The position numbers and the translations under genes were made by a program. From an uncultured Ruminococcus sp. (GTDB taxonomy: Bacteria; Bacillota; Clostridia; Oscillospirales; Acutalibacteraceae), in NCBI GenBank assembly GCA_902766585.1, contig CACXDV010000065.1:1-16322 (forward strand): a stretch of 16,322 nt of DNA, read 5' to 3'. Below the pieces are notes generated by a model that ran no database searches, was not told the DNA's origin, and worked only from the letters and a program-made list of their open reading frames with translations. The first letter of the stretch is position 1, and the number at the start of each line of letters is the position of its first letter. This document shows, piece after piece, positions 7,248 through 13,523 of the stretch.

Positions 7248-9680
7248 CTATATTATATTATCGGGATCAACATCCATATAAGCTGTGACCTCCGAATACT
7301 TTCTGTTATTGCAAAGCTCCCTGAGAAGCCTTGTCATCATTTCTCTGAATTCCGGACTGTTTTTAAATTTGATTATCAGCCTGAAACGGTATTTTCCGTT
7401 CAGCTTCATCACTGTGGCGGGAGAAGGTCCCATTACCCTCATCGGAAGCTTCTTATATTCCGATTCCGCCAATCTGACAAGCTCATCCGAAAAATACTTT
7501 GTCGCCTCAGAGACAAGCTGCCTGTCAAGTCCCGTAAAGACTACGACACCGATATCCGCAAACGGCGGATAAAGCATAGCCTTTCTCAAGGCTATTTCCA
7601 TTTTAAAGAATTCATCATAATTCTGCTGAGATGCAAGCTCTATTATAATGCTCTCAGGCTCGAAGGTCTGTATGATTGCCCTTCCGGCAAGCACACCCCT
7701 GCCGGAGCGCCCTGCCACCTGAGTAAGCATAGAAAATGTCCTTTCATAGCTGCGGAAATCATTTCCGTGAAGCATACTGTCTGCCGAAAGAACCGCTGCC
7801 AGCGTCACATCGGGAAAATCAAGCCCCTTTGCGACCATCTGCGTTCCCAGCATGATATCATATTCTCCGCTGCGGAAGGCATTCAGCTTTTTTTCATACG
7901 AATATCTCTGCATAGTGGAATCCGTATCAAGACGAAGTATCCTTGCCGACGGGAAAAAGCTCTGAAGCTCCTGTTCAGCCCTTTGCGTTCCAGCGCCCGA
8001 ATATCTTATCTTATCCGAGCCGCATGACGGACAGCTTGACGGAACAGGTATACTGTATCCGCAGTAATGACACATGAGCCTGTGGTTCGCGCTGTGATAT
8101 GTAAGCGATATCGAGCAGTTCGGACAGCTCATTACCTCCCTGCATTTGCAGCAGGCTATGAAGGTATTATGACCTCTGCGGTTCAGCAGGATTATTGACT
8201 GCTGTTTATTTGCAAGATTTTCGCCGATAGCCCTCAGAAGCACCTCACTGTAGCCGGACATATTGCCCCTCGACTGCTCCTCATTCATATCAGCGATTAT
8301 TACATCCGGAAGAGATGCTCCGGCATAACGGCTGTCTAATGTGCAGAGGGAATATCTTCCCTCACGGGCATAATGATAGCTTTCTACAGCCGGAGTAGCC
8401 GAGGACAGCACCAGCGGACACTTATTTGCACAGCACCTGTATTTTGCCAGCTCTCTCGCATGGAACCTCGGAGTTGATGATGATTTATAGCTGTATTCCT
8501 GTTCCTCATCCATTACTATCAGTCCGATATCCTGCATAGGAGCAAATATTGCGGAGCGTGTACCGACTGCGATCGTTGCCTCGCCGTTTTTAACACGCTT
8601 CCATTCGGACAGCCTTTTGCCGAGAGACAGAGCGCTGTGGAAAACTGCGACCTTATTCCCGTAGCGGGCATTGAATTTTGCAAGGAGCTGAGGTGTCAGC
8701 GATATTTCCGGCACCATGCAGATAACTCCCCTGCCCTCCTCGCTTACCCTGTCGATAAGCTTCATAAATACAGAGGTCTTTCCGCTGCCCGTCACTCCGT
8801 AAAGAAGCGTGACGGAAGGCTCTCCGCTTTGGTATTTATCAAGCAGCAAATCAAATGCTGCCTGCTGTTTTTCGGTAAGTATTATATCCGAATCATCAAC
8901 TGCGATATCCTCAGAAACAGCCGGCGGCGGAGAAGCGTCAAAAAACTCACATATGCCGTTTTTGACAAGAGTTGCCGGAACTGAGGATGATACGCCCGTA
9001 AAATAGCATATTTCCTTTACAGAAGCCTCTCCGACATCCTGAAGCACCCTGAGAATATCCTCCTGCTGAGGAGTAAGCTTACCTTCGGGTATCTCTCCCT
9101 TAAGCCTTATCATTTTAACGGTAACATCGGATATACGCTTTTTTATTATCTCTGTACGCTTTACCGCGCCAAGCCTTACAAGCTCCCGAAGAAGCTTATC
9201 ATCAGCCAGACCTGCCTTTTTCAGAAGAATATCCTCCCTGACCTCATTTCTTGAAGTCATAAGAAGGTTCATAACAGCCTGACATTCACTGCTGAGTACG
9301 GAAATATCAAAATCCCTTACCGCCGAATAGGTATAGGTAAGCCTGACAGACAAGCCTGCGGGAAGCATTGCCGCACAGCAGTCAAACCATGTGCAGTAGC
9401 AGCGGTCATGCATAAATCCGGCAAGTCCCAGCATTTCCTTTGAAAGAACAGGCTCACGGTCGATAAGCTCGCTTATCCTTTTCAGTCCCTTAGTATCCTC
9501 AACCGTTGTTTTTTCGATTATGACACCCTGTCTGAGACCGTGTCCGAAGCTGACCTTTACGCGGCAGCCCTCAGCGGCATCATCCTTCATTTCATCAGGG
9601 ACAATATAGGTATAAAGCTTATCAAAGCCTATAGAGGTCTTTTCTACGGCAACGGATACCGCGTCGAAGGCTTCATTCAT
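7248..9680 (-). CDS. priA: Primosomal protein N' (replication restart helicase PriA)
   Basis: This 3'-5' DNA helicase recognises stalled forks and reloads the replicative helicase. In order: an N-terminal DNA-binding region (MNEAFDAVSVAVEKTSIGFD, residues 1-110); a helicase core with Walker A GVTGSGKTS at about 294-302 and motif II DEEQ at 391-394, followed by SYKSSSTPRFHARELAKY; a zinc module with paired Cys (CCKC, CPNC, CHYC, CPSC) at about 508-552; helicase lobe 2 with GTQMVAKGLDFPDV and QVAGRSGRG; and a C-terminal domain. 810 aa is normal. Motif II has Gln where PriA usually has His (DEEH). The ATG at 9680 lies 8 bp inside the end of rpoZ, so the coaBC gene usual at this point is missing. 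Confidence 0.97.
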   Translation of the reverse strand: MNEAFDAVSVAVEKTSIGFDKLYTYIVPDEMKDDAAEGCRVKVSFGHGLRQGVIIEKTTVEDTKGLKRISELIDREPVLSKEMLGLAGFMHDRCYCTWFDCCAAMLPAGLSVRLTYTYSAVRDFDISVLSSECQAVMNLLMTSRNEVREDILLKKAGLADDKLLRELVRLGAVKRTEIIKKRISDVTVKMIRLKGEIPEGKLTPQQEDILRVLQDVGEASVKEICYFTGVSSSVPATLVKNGICEFFDASPPPAVSEDIAVDDSDIILTEKQQAAFDLLLDKYQSGEPSVTLLYGVTGSGKTSVFMKLIDRVSEEGRGVICMVPEISLTPQLLAKFNARYGNKVAVFHSALSLGKRLSEWKRVKNGEATIAVGTRSAIFAPMQDIGLIVMDEEQEYSYKSSSTPRFHARELAKYRCCANKCPLVLSSATPAVESYHYAREGRYSLCTLDSRYAGASLPDVIIADMNEEQSRGNMSGYSEVLLRAIGENLANKQQSIILLNRRGHNTFIACCKCREVMSCPNCSISLTYHSANHRLMCHYCGYSIPVPSSCPSCGSDKIRYSGAGTQRAEQELQSFFPSARILRLDTDSTMQRYSYEKKLNAFRSGEYDIMLGTQMVAKGLDFPDVTLAAVLSADSMLHGNDFRSYERTFSMLTQVAGRSGRGVLAGRAIIQTFEPESIIIELASQQNYDEFFKMEIALRKAMLYPPFADIGVVVFTGLDRQLVSEATKYFSDELVRLAESEYKKLPMRVMGPSPATVMKLNGKYRFRLIIKFKNSPEFREMMTRLLRELCNNRKYSEVTAYMDVDPDNII

Positions 9681-9891
9681 TTATATCAGGCTCAAGGATC
9701 GCGTATTTATGATTCTTAAATTCATCTACGGCAACGATAACGGGCTTGTCATATACCTTGCCCTTATCTGCCTGCATATCATCGGTTATCTCCCTTGCGC
9801 GCTTTGCAACGGCAATTGCAAGAGCATACTTGCTCATCTTGCCTGCAAAAATATCATCCACCGACGGTCTTGTGTAATGCTCATACTTCAT
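9673..9891 (-). CDS. rpoZ: DNA-directed RNA polymerase subunit omega
   Basis: Omega is the small chaperone-like subunit that helps assemble RNA polymerase around beta-prime. The 72-aa protein carries the family core RPSVDDIFAGKMSKYALAIA followed by VAKRAREI, with the usual position after gmk. A short acidic tail ends DINE. The ATG at 9891 has AAAGGAGAG about 8 nt upstream. It overlaps priA by 8 bp and lies 30 bp after gmk. Confidence 0.93.
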   Translation of the reverse strand: MKYEHYTRPSVDDIFAGKMSKYALAIAVAKRAREITDDMQADKGKVYDKPVIVAVDEFKNHKYAILEPDINE

Positions 9892-9921
9892 AATAATGCT
9901 CTCCTTTTTTCTATATAATAT

Positions 9922-10506
9922 TTATTCAAAGTGAAAGCGCTTTGCTTTCAGCTTTTCGGCTTTTATAATGGTCTTTACATCCTCAACGCAGTCCTCTAAT
10001 GCGCCGTTTACAACTACATAGTCATAGTTTTTTGCAAGCGGAAGCTCCTCGGCAGCTCTTTTCATGCGCTTCAGAATATTTTCCTCGGTCTCGGTAGCTC
10101 TGCCCCTGAGCCTCTTCTCAAGAACCTCCATTGACGGCGGCATTATGAAAATACTGATACATTCGGGCATTATCTTCTTCATTTTTTCACAGCCCTGTAC
10201 CTCTATCTCAAGAATAACATCCTTCCCCTGCTCCTGCCATTCAACAACGGGCTTTTTCAGGGAACCGTAATAATTTCCGAGATACTGTGCATATTCAATG
10301 AATCCATCCTCTGCTATCATGCTTTCAAAGCTTTCACGGCTGAGAAAATGATATTCAACGCCGTCCTTTTCCTTGCCTCTTGGTGCGCGTGTGGTAGCTG
10401 ATATCGAAAGTCTGATATTATCATCCTTTATCAGCTCTTTTACGACCGTACCCTTGCCTGCACCGGCAGGTCCTGATATTACAAGAAGCAATCCTTCATT
10501 CTTCAT
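9922..10506 (-). CDS. gmk: Guanylate kinase
   Basis: It phosphorylates GMP to GDP with ATP, feeding GTP and (p)ppGpp pools. The P-loop GPAGAGKGT lies at about residues 10-18, followed by the GMP-binding signature TTRAPRGKEKDGVEYHFLS and the lid region with RLRGRATETEE. 194 aa is typical. The ATG at 10506 lies inside the end of remA (11-bp overlap), and its ribosome site GGAGAGGAAG is made from the Glu/Asp codons of the remA tail. Confidence 0.97.
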   Translation of the reverse strand: MKNEGLLLVISGPAGAGKGTVVKELIKDDNIRLSISATTRAPRGKEKDGVEYHFLSRESFESMIAEDGFIEYAQYLGNYYGSLKKPVVEWQEQGKDVILEIEVQGCEKMKKIMPECISIFIMPPSMEVLEKRLRGRATETEENILKRMKRAAEELPLAKNYDYVVVNGALEDCVEDVKTIIKAEKLKAKRFHFE

Positions 10507-10765
10507 CTTCGTCTTCCTCTCCGTTTTGTTCTGTACCGCTTATCCTGTGTGACAATGCTTCGGGAGAAACCGCCGCTAAAACAATATGTCCGCTGTCGGT
10601 CACTATAACAGCCTTGGTCTTCCTTCCGCATGACGCATCCACAAGCATATGACGATCCCTTGCATTCTGTACCATTCTTTTTACGGGAGCAGCCTCGGGG
10701 CTGACAATGGCAACCACCTTTGCAGCCGATATCATATTCCCGTAACCGATATTTATGAGCTGCAC
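10496..10765 (-). CDS. remA: RemA-like DNA-binding regulator (DUF370, YlzA)
   Basis: RemA of Bacillus subtilis is an oligomeric DNA-binding protein that activates biofilm-matrix and osmoprotection genes; in non-biofilm Clostridia its targets are unknown. The sequence LINIGYGNMISAAKVVAIVS, then APVKRMVQNARDRHMLVDAS and AVIVTDSGHIVLAAV, covers the whole family core. I chose GTG at 10765 (MQLINIGYGN, 89 aa) because GGAG lies 8 nt before it and family members begin M-x-LINIG. The upstream ATG at 10783, which overlaps the yicC stop as ATGA, has no ribosome site and would add six residues. The C-terminus ends in an acidic tail (NGEEDEDEE) whose purine-rich codons also serve as the gmk ribosome site. 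Confidence 0.92.
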   Translation of the reverse strand: MQLINIGYGNMISAAKVVAIVSPEAAPVKRMVQNARDRHMLVDASCGRKTKAVIVTDSGHIVLAAVSPEALSHRISGTEQNGEEDEDEE

Positions 10766-10779
10766 AGCCCTCACTCCGA

Positions 10780-11658
10780 TCATTCTATATTCTGGATCTG
10801 TTCTCTTATCTTTTCGATCTCAGCCTTAATATCAACGACCTTATGCGCAAGCTCGGCATCACTTACCTTTGAACCGATAGTATTTGCTTCTCGGTTCATC
10901 TCCTGTACGATAAAATCAAGCTTTCTTCCCACAGCCTCGCTGCCCGAAAGCATCTGTCTGAGCTGCTCAATATGGCTGCGAAGCCTTACCGTTTCCTCGG
11001 CTACGGCAGTCTTATCCGCAAATATCGCTGCCTCTGTCAATATCCTCTGCGGATCTGCGGTCGTATCGCCGAGAACCTCATTTATCCTTGCAAGAAGCTT
11101 ATTTCTGTATTCCTCAACGGTTTGGGGAGAACGCTCCTCGACCTTTTCTACAATGGAAATTATGGTATCACAGCGGCTCAGAACATCATCCCTGAGCTTT
11201 TCGCCCTCTCTTTCCCTCATTTCAATAAAAGCCTCAAGAGCCTTGATTCCTGCCTGTTCAGTGATAGAGCAGAGCTTTTCTTCATCCTCCGGCGCTTTTC
11301 TGACGGTAAAGATATCATTATACTTTGCAACGGAGGAAACGCTGATATCATCTTTAAGACCGTAGCGGTCACGAAGCTCCTTCAGGGCATTGATATATCC
11401 TGCCGCAAGCGAAGGATTCAGTGTGACCTCTGCCGCAACATTTTCATCTGCCTCGATTGATACAAAAACATCTGCCTTTCCTCTTGTTACATATTTAGTT
11501 ACAAGATTTTTTATAGTTTCCTCTATAAAGCCGCAGCCTCTCGGTGTACGGTACTGCAGTTCAAGAAAACGGTGATTGACTGCCCTTATCTCAAACACAA
11601 TTCTTCTGCCCTCGATAACGCCCTCAAATCTGCCGTATCCGGTCATGCTTCTTATCAT
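10780..11658 (-). CDS. yicC: YicC/YloC-family endoribonuclease
   Basis: The family has an N-terminal YicC domain and a C-terminal DUF1732 domain; members from E. coli and B. subtilis have been described as RNA endonucleases or regulators of RNA decay. Seen: N-terminal MIRSMTGYGRFEG, then FEIRAVNHRFLELQYRTPRG, and the C-terminal core GRKLDFIVQEMNREANTIGS with a closing helix KAEIEKIREQIQNIE. I chose the ATG at 11658 (292 aa, the usual length) because GAGAAG sits 9 nt before it; the ATG at 11667 directly abuts that site. It is the first gene of the operon. Its TGA overlaps the remA region. Confidence 0.93.
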   Translation of the reverse strand: MIRSMTGYGRFEGVIEGRRIVFEIRAVNHRFLELQYRTPRGCGFIEETIKNLVTKYVTRGKADVFVSIEADENVAAEVTLNPSLAAGYINALKELRDRYGLKDDISVSSVAKYNDIFTVRKAPEDEEKLCSITEQAGIKALEAFIEMREREGEKLRDDVLSRCDTIISIVEKVEERSPQTVEEYRNKLLARINEVLGDTTADPQRILTEAAIFADKTAVAEETVRLRSHIEQLRQMLSGSEAVGRKLDFIVQEMNREANTIGSKVSDAELAHKVVDIKAEIEKIREQIQNIE

Positions 11659-11716
11659 TTCAATCATCTTCTCTGCAAATTATTAAGCATATCCGGAGAT
11701 ATACTCTTAACAATTT

Positions 11717-11746
11717 ATTTTAACAGTTTTTATATGCCTTTGTCAA
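11717..11746 (-). promoter_or_regulatory. Sigma-A-type promoter of the yicC-prkC operon
   Basis: On the minus strand a perfect -35 TTGACA (11741-11746) is separated by 18 bp from TAAAAT (11717-11722), which is preceded by TGT, an extended -10. Transcription would start near 11710, giving a leader of about 50 nt before yicC. ACTGTT occurs next to both promoter elements, a possible but unproven small direct repeat. No other good promoter was seen inside the operon, whose gaps are all 33 bp or shorter. Confidence 0.7.
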
Positions 11747-11930
11747 CAGTATAACGCCCATTACAGACATTTTCAGCATTTTAATCAAATCTTCGCAAAC
11801 TGACAGTTAATTTCACTGACTGCTGTATATTTCATTATAAAAATGTGACAAATACGTGCAAATTATTCCTGAATAACAATTAACAAACAGGCAACAATAT
11901 ATATAAGGAAATTTAACGGGAGTGGTACGC

Positions 11931-13151
11931 TTGAAAAAATTTTTCCGCCGTCTTACCTTCTATACGGCAGCAGGACTGTTATTCATTCTGTTTCTCGGAG
12001 GCGCGGCTGCTTTTCTTACCCCGCACAGTCTTACAATGAGCAGTGACTGTGATATGAGCTTCTGCCGTTTTCCCCTTTCGCTTGATGCGGAAGCGCCGCA
12101 GGCAGCAGCAGACAGCTCGACCGATACAGTGACCTCCGGCACACTTAAGCTTTTCGGGCTGATACCAGTAAAAAATGTTGATATGACCTTCACCGAACGC
12201 CCCTTGGTGCATATCGGAGGCGAACCCTTCGGTATAAGACTGTACACTGACGGACTTATAGTTTCGCGCATCTCGGATATTCCGACATCAGAGGGAACGA
12301 AATTCCCCGCAAAGGAAGCAGGCATCAATGTCGGTGATACCATCCTTTCCGTCAACGGCACAAAGCTCAAAACAAACGAACAGCTCCTTGACGCAGTTGA
12401 ACAAAGCGGAGGAAAGCCCCTGAGAATAAGCATACACAGCGAAAGCGGTACAAGAAATACCACAATTACCCCCGTGACAGATTCTCAGCTCGGCAAGCTG
12501 CGTATCGGTCTATGGATAAGGGACAGCTGCGCGGGCATCGGTACTCTCACATTTTCCGATCCGTTCTCACATACCCTTGCAGGTCTCGGACACGGCATAA
12601 CCGACAGCGAAAGCGGCAGTATAATGCCTCTGCTGGAGGGAGATATCGTCAAGGCGGGCATATATTCGGTACAAAAGGGTACAGGCGGCTGTCCCGGCGC
12701 ACTCTGCGGCTTCTTTTCGGACAACAGTCCTGTCGGAGAGATCAGTGCAAATGATGAATGTGGTATTTTCGGAACCTATAATGAACGCTTCGGCTGCGGA
12801 AGGCTGATACCTGTTGCCTTCCGACAGGAGGCAGTGCGCGGTCCCGCTAAGCTCAGGACTACCGTTTCAGAATCGGCTCCGGAGGAATATGACATCTATA
12901 TCGAGGAAATAAGCTACAACAACAGCAATATAACAAAAAATATGGTTATACACATAACCGATCAGCGCCTTTTGGATAAAACAGGAGGAATCGTTCAGGG
13001 CATGAGCGGCAGTCCGATAATACAGAACGGCAGACTTGTGGGAGCTGTCACCCATGTATTTATCAATGATCCGTCGAGGGGATATGCCGTTTTTGCTGAA
13101 AATATGACAGATTTCAACAACAACCTTATAAGAAAGCAGGCTGCATCTTAA
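11931..13151 (+). CDS. spoIVB: SpoIVB sporulation signalling serine protease (peptidase S55)
   Basis: SpoIVB is made in the forespore and secreted into the space between membranes, where it cleaves SpoIVFA and so triggers sigma-K activation in the mother cell (known in B. subtilis). Seen: an N-terminal basic stretch and membrane anchor (MKKFFRR, then about residues 11-28); a PDZ domain at about 95-165 with AGINVGDTILSVNGTKL; and an S55 protease domain with GLGHGIT (His221), GGCPGALCGFF, NDECGIFGTY and the catalytic-Ser motif GMSGSPIIQNGRLVGAVTHVF (serines 359 and 361). It is about 406 aa, close to B. subtilis SpoIVB. I chose TTG at 11931 (MKKFF) because GGGAG lies 8 nt upstream; GTG at 11922 is possible but sits directly on that site. 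It is followed by a terminator and then spo0A, the classical order. Confidence 0.95.
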   Translation: MKKFFRRLTFYTAAGLLFILFLGGAAAFLTPHSLTMSSDCDMSFCRFPLSLDAEAPQAAADSSTDTVTSGTLKLFGLIPVKNVDMTFTERPLVHIGGEPFGIRLYTDGLIVSRISDIPTSEGTKFPAKEAGINVGDTILSVNGTKLKTNEQLLDAVEQSGGKPLRISIHSESGTRNTTITPVTDSQLGKLRIGLWIRDSCAGIGTLTFSDPFSHTLAGLGHGITDSESGSIMPLLEGDIVKAGIYSVQKGTGGCPGALCGFFSDNSPVGEISANDECGIFGTYNERFGCGRLIPVAFRQEAVRGPAKLRTTVSESAPEEYDIYIEEISYNNSNITKNMVIHITDQRLLDKTGGIVQGMSGSPIIQNGRLVGAVTHVFINDPSRGYAVFAENMTDFNNNLIRKQAAS

Positions 13152-13227
13152 GCAATTTCACGTTATTTTTGCAAAGTCACACAAATTTTTGATTGTCAAT
13201 ATGGCAAAATCACCAAAAATGTAGTTC

Positions 13228-13273
13228 AATTCTCCGAAACTGCCTTATAATGCGGGTTCGGAGAATTATTTTT
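13228..13273 (+). terminator. Intrinsic terminator after spoIVB
   Basis: An 11-bp perfect inverted repeat, AATTCTCCGAA (13228-13238) and TTCGGAGAATT (13257-13267), with an 18-nt loop is followed by A and five Ts, then a further T-rich stretch. It lies 77 bp after the spoIVB stop and would separate spoIVB transcription from spo0A. Confidence 0.75.
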
Positions 13274-13358
13274 CTATTTAAGAAAATACCATCATCTGAA
13301 CTTTTGACTGTATTTACCCACATTCGTGGATTTTTCTTATGTCCTTTTAAACAACAAA

Positions 13359-13388
13359 ATCTTGTAATTCAACATCACCATACAAGAT
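13359..13388. repeat. 8-bp inverted repeat ATCTTGTA / TACAAGAT
   Basis: ATCTTGTA (13359-13366) and its exact reverse complement TACAAGAT (13381-13388) flank a 14-bp spacer upstream of spo0A. It could be an operator for a dimeric regulator or a weak RNA hairpin. No T-run follows, so it is not a terminator. No regulator family is recognised from the sequence. Confidence 0.5.
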
Positions 13389-13391
13389 ATT

Positions 13392-13436
13392 ACCCGAATC
13401 ATACCGACATAGTCGAAGAAGCGGATTTTTACCGAA
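13392..13436 (+). promoter_or_regulatory. Possible 0A-box array upstream of spo0A
   Basis: Three 7-mers ending CGAA occur at exact 19-bp intervals: ACCCGAA (13392-13398), AGTCGAA (13411-13417) and TACCGAA (13430-13436). The known Spo0A box is TGNCGAA; the three match it at 5, 6 and 6 of 7 positions. Autoregulation of spo0A through such boxes is established in Bacillus. Assigning these boxes to Spo0A is an inference from partial matches. Confidence 0.35.
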
Positions 13437-13444
13437 ATAATAAT

Positions 13445-13485
13445 TGGTAAATTTTACCATTGTATTATATGGTAACTTATGGTAA
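13445..13485. repeat. Cluster of four TGGTAA half-sites (inverted and 10-bp direct repeats)
   Basis: TGGTAA occurs at 13445-13450, inverted as TTACCA at 13454-13459, and again at 13470-13475 and 13480-13485. The first two form a perfect palindrome TGGTAAA-T-TTTACCA. The last two are tandem copies exactly 10 bp apart, one DNA turn, within TTATATGGTAAC and TTATGGTAAT. The cluster sits 39-79 bp before the spo0A start codon and overlaps the likely promoter, as an operator would. Confidence 0.6.
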
Positions 13486-13488
13486 TAT
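13460..13488 (+). promoter_or_regulatory. Candidate spo0A promoter with extended -10
   Basis: TTGTAT (13460-13465) and TAATAT (13483-13488) are 17 bp apart, and TGG directly precedes the -10, making an extended -10 element. Both hexamers are imperfect (3/6 and 4/6 against sigma-A consensus). Transcription would start near 13495, with a leader of about 30 nt. No convincing sigma-H promoter, which drives spo0A in Bacillus, was found. Confidence 0.35.
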
Positions 13489-13523
13489 ATGGACATCATC
13501 AAACACAATTGGAGGATAAAACA

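Larger units (their letters stand above)
13152..13523 (+). other. 372-bp regulatory intergenic region between spoIVB and spo0A
   Basis: This stretch holds no convincing gene. It contains, in order, the spoIVB terminator (13228-13273), an 8-bp inverted repeat (13359-13388), three CGAA-centred boxes (13392-13436), a cluster of TGGTAA half-sites (13445-13485) overlapping a promoter-like element, and the spo0A ribosome site GGAGG (13511-13515). It is much richer in A+T than the flanking genes. Confidence 0.7.

Noticed and set aside
6939..8027. 362-codon plus-strand open frame opposite def and priA
   Set aside because: Both minus-strand genes beneath it carry complete family motifs and good ribosome sites; the antisense frame has none and looks like a codon-usage shadow.
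10649..11365. 238-codon plus-strand open frame opposite remA and yicC
   Set aside because: Ser/Leu-rich antisense shadow; remA and yicC are well supported on the minus strand.
11870..11901. Sigma-G-like promoter for spoIVB (TGAATA, then CAATATA)
   Set aside because: The -35 fits sigma-G consensus, but the -10 matches CATACTA at only 4 of 7 positions and the spacer is 19 bp. Too weak to list, although a forespore promoter is expected here.
13318..13337. Small hairpin CCAC-ATTC-GTGG followed by Ts
   Set aside because: The stem is only 4 bp; such structures arise by chance, and the real terminator lies upstream at 13228.
13193..13450. Possible 85-codon plus-strand gene between spoIVB and spo0A
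   Set aside because: It runs through the spoIVB terminator hairpin and the repeat-rich regulatory region, has no ribosome site, and its protein has no recognisable pattern.
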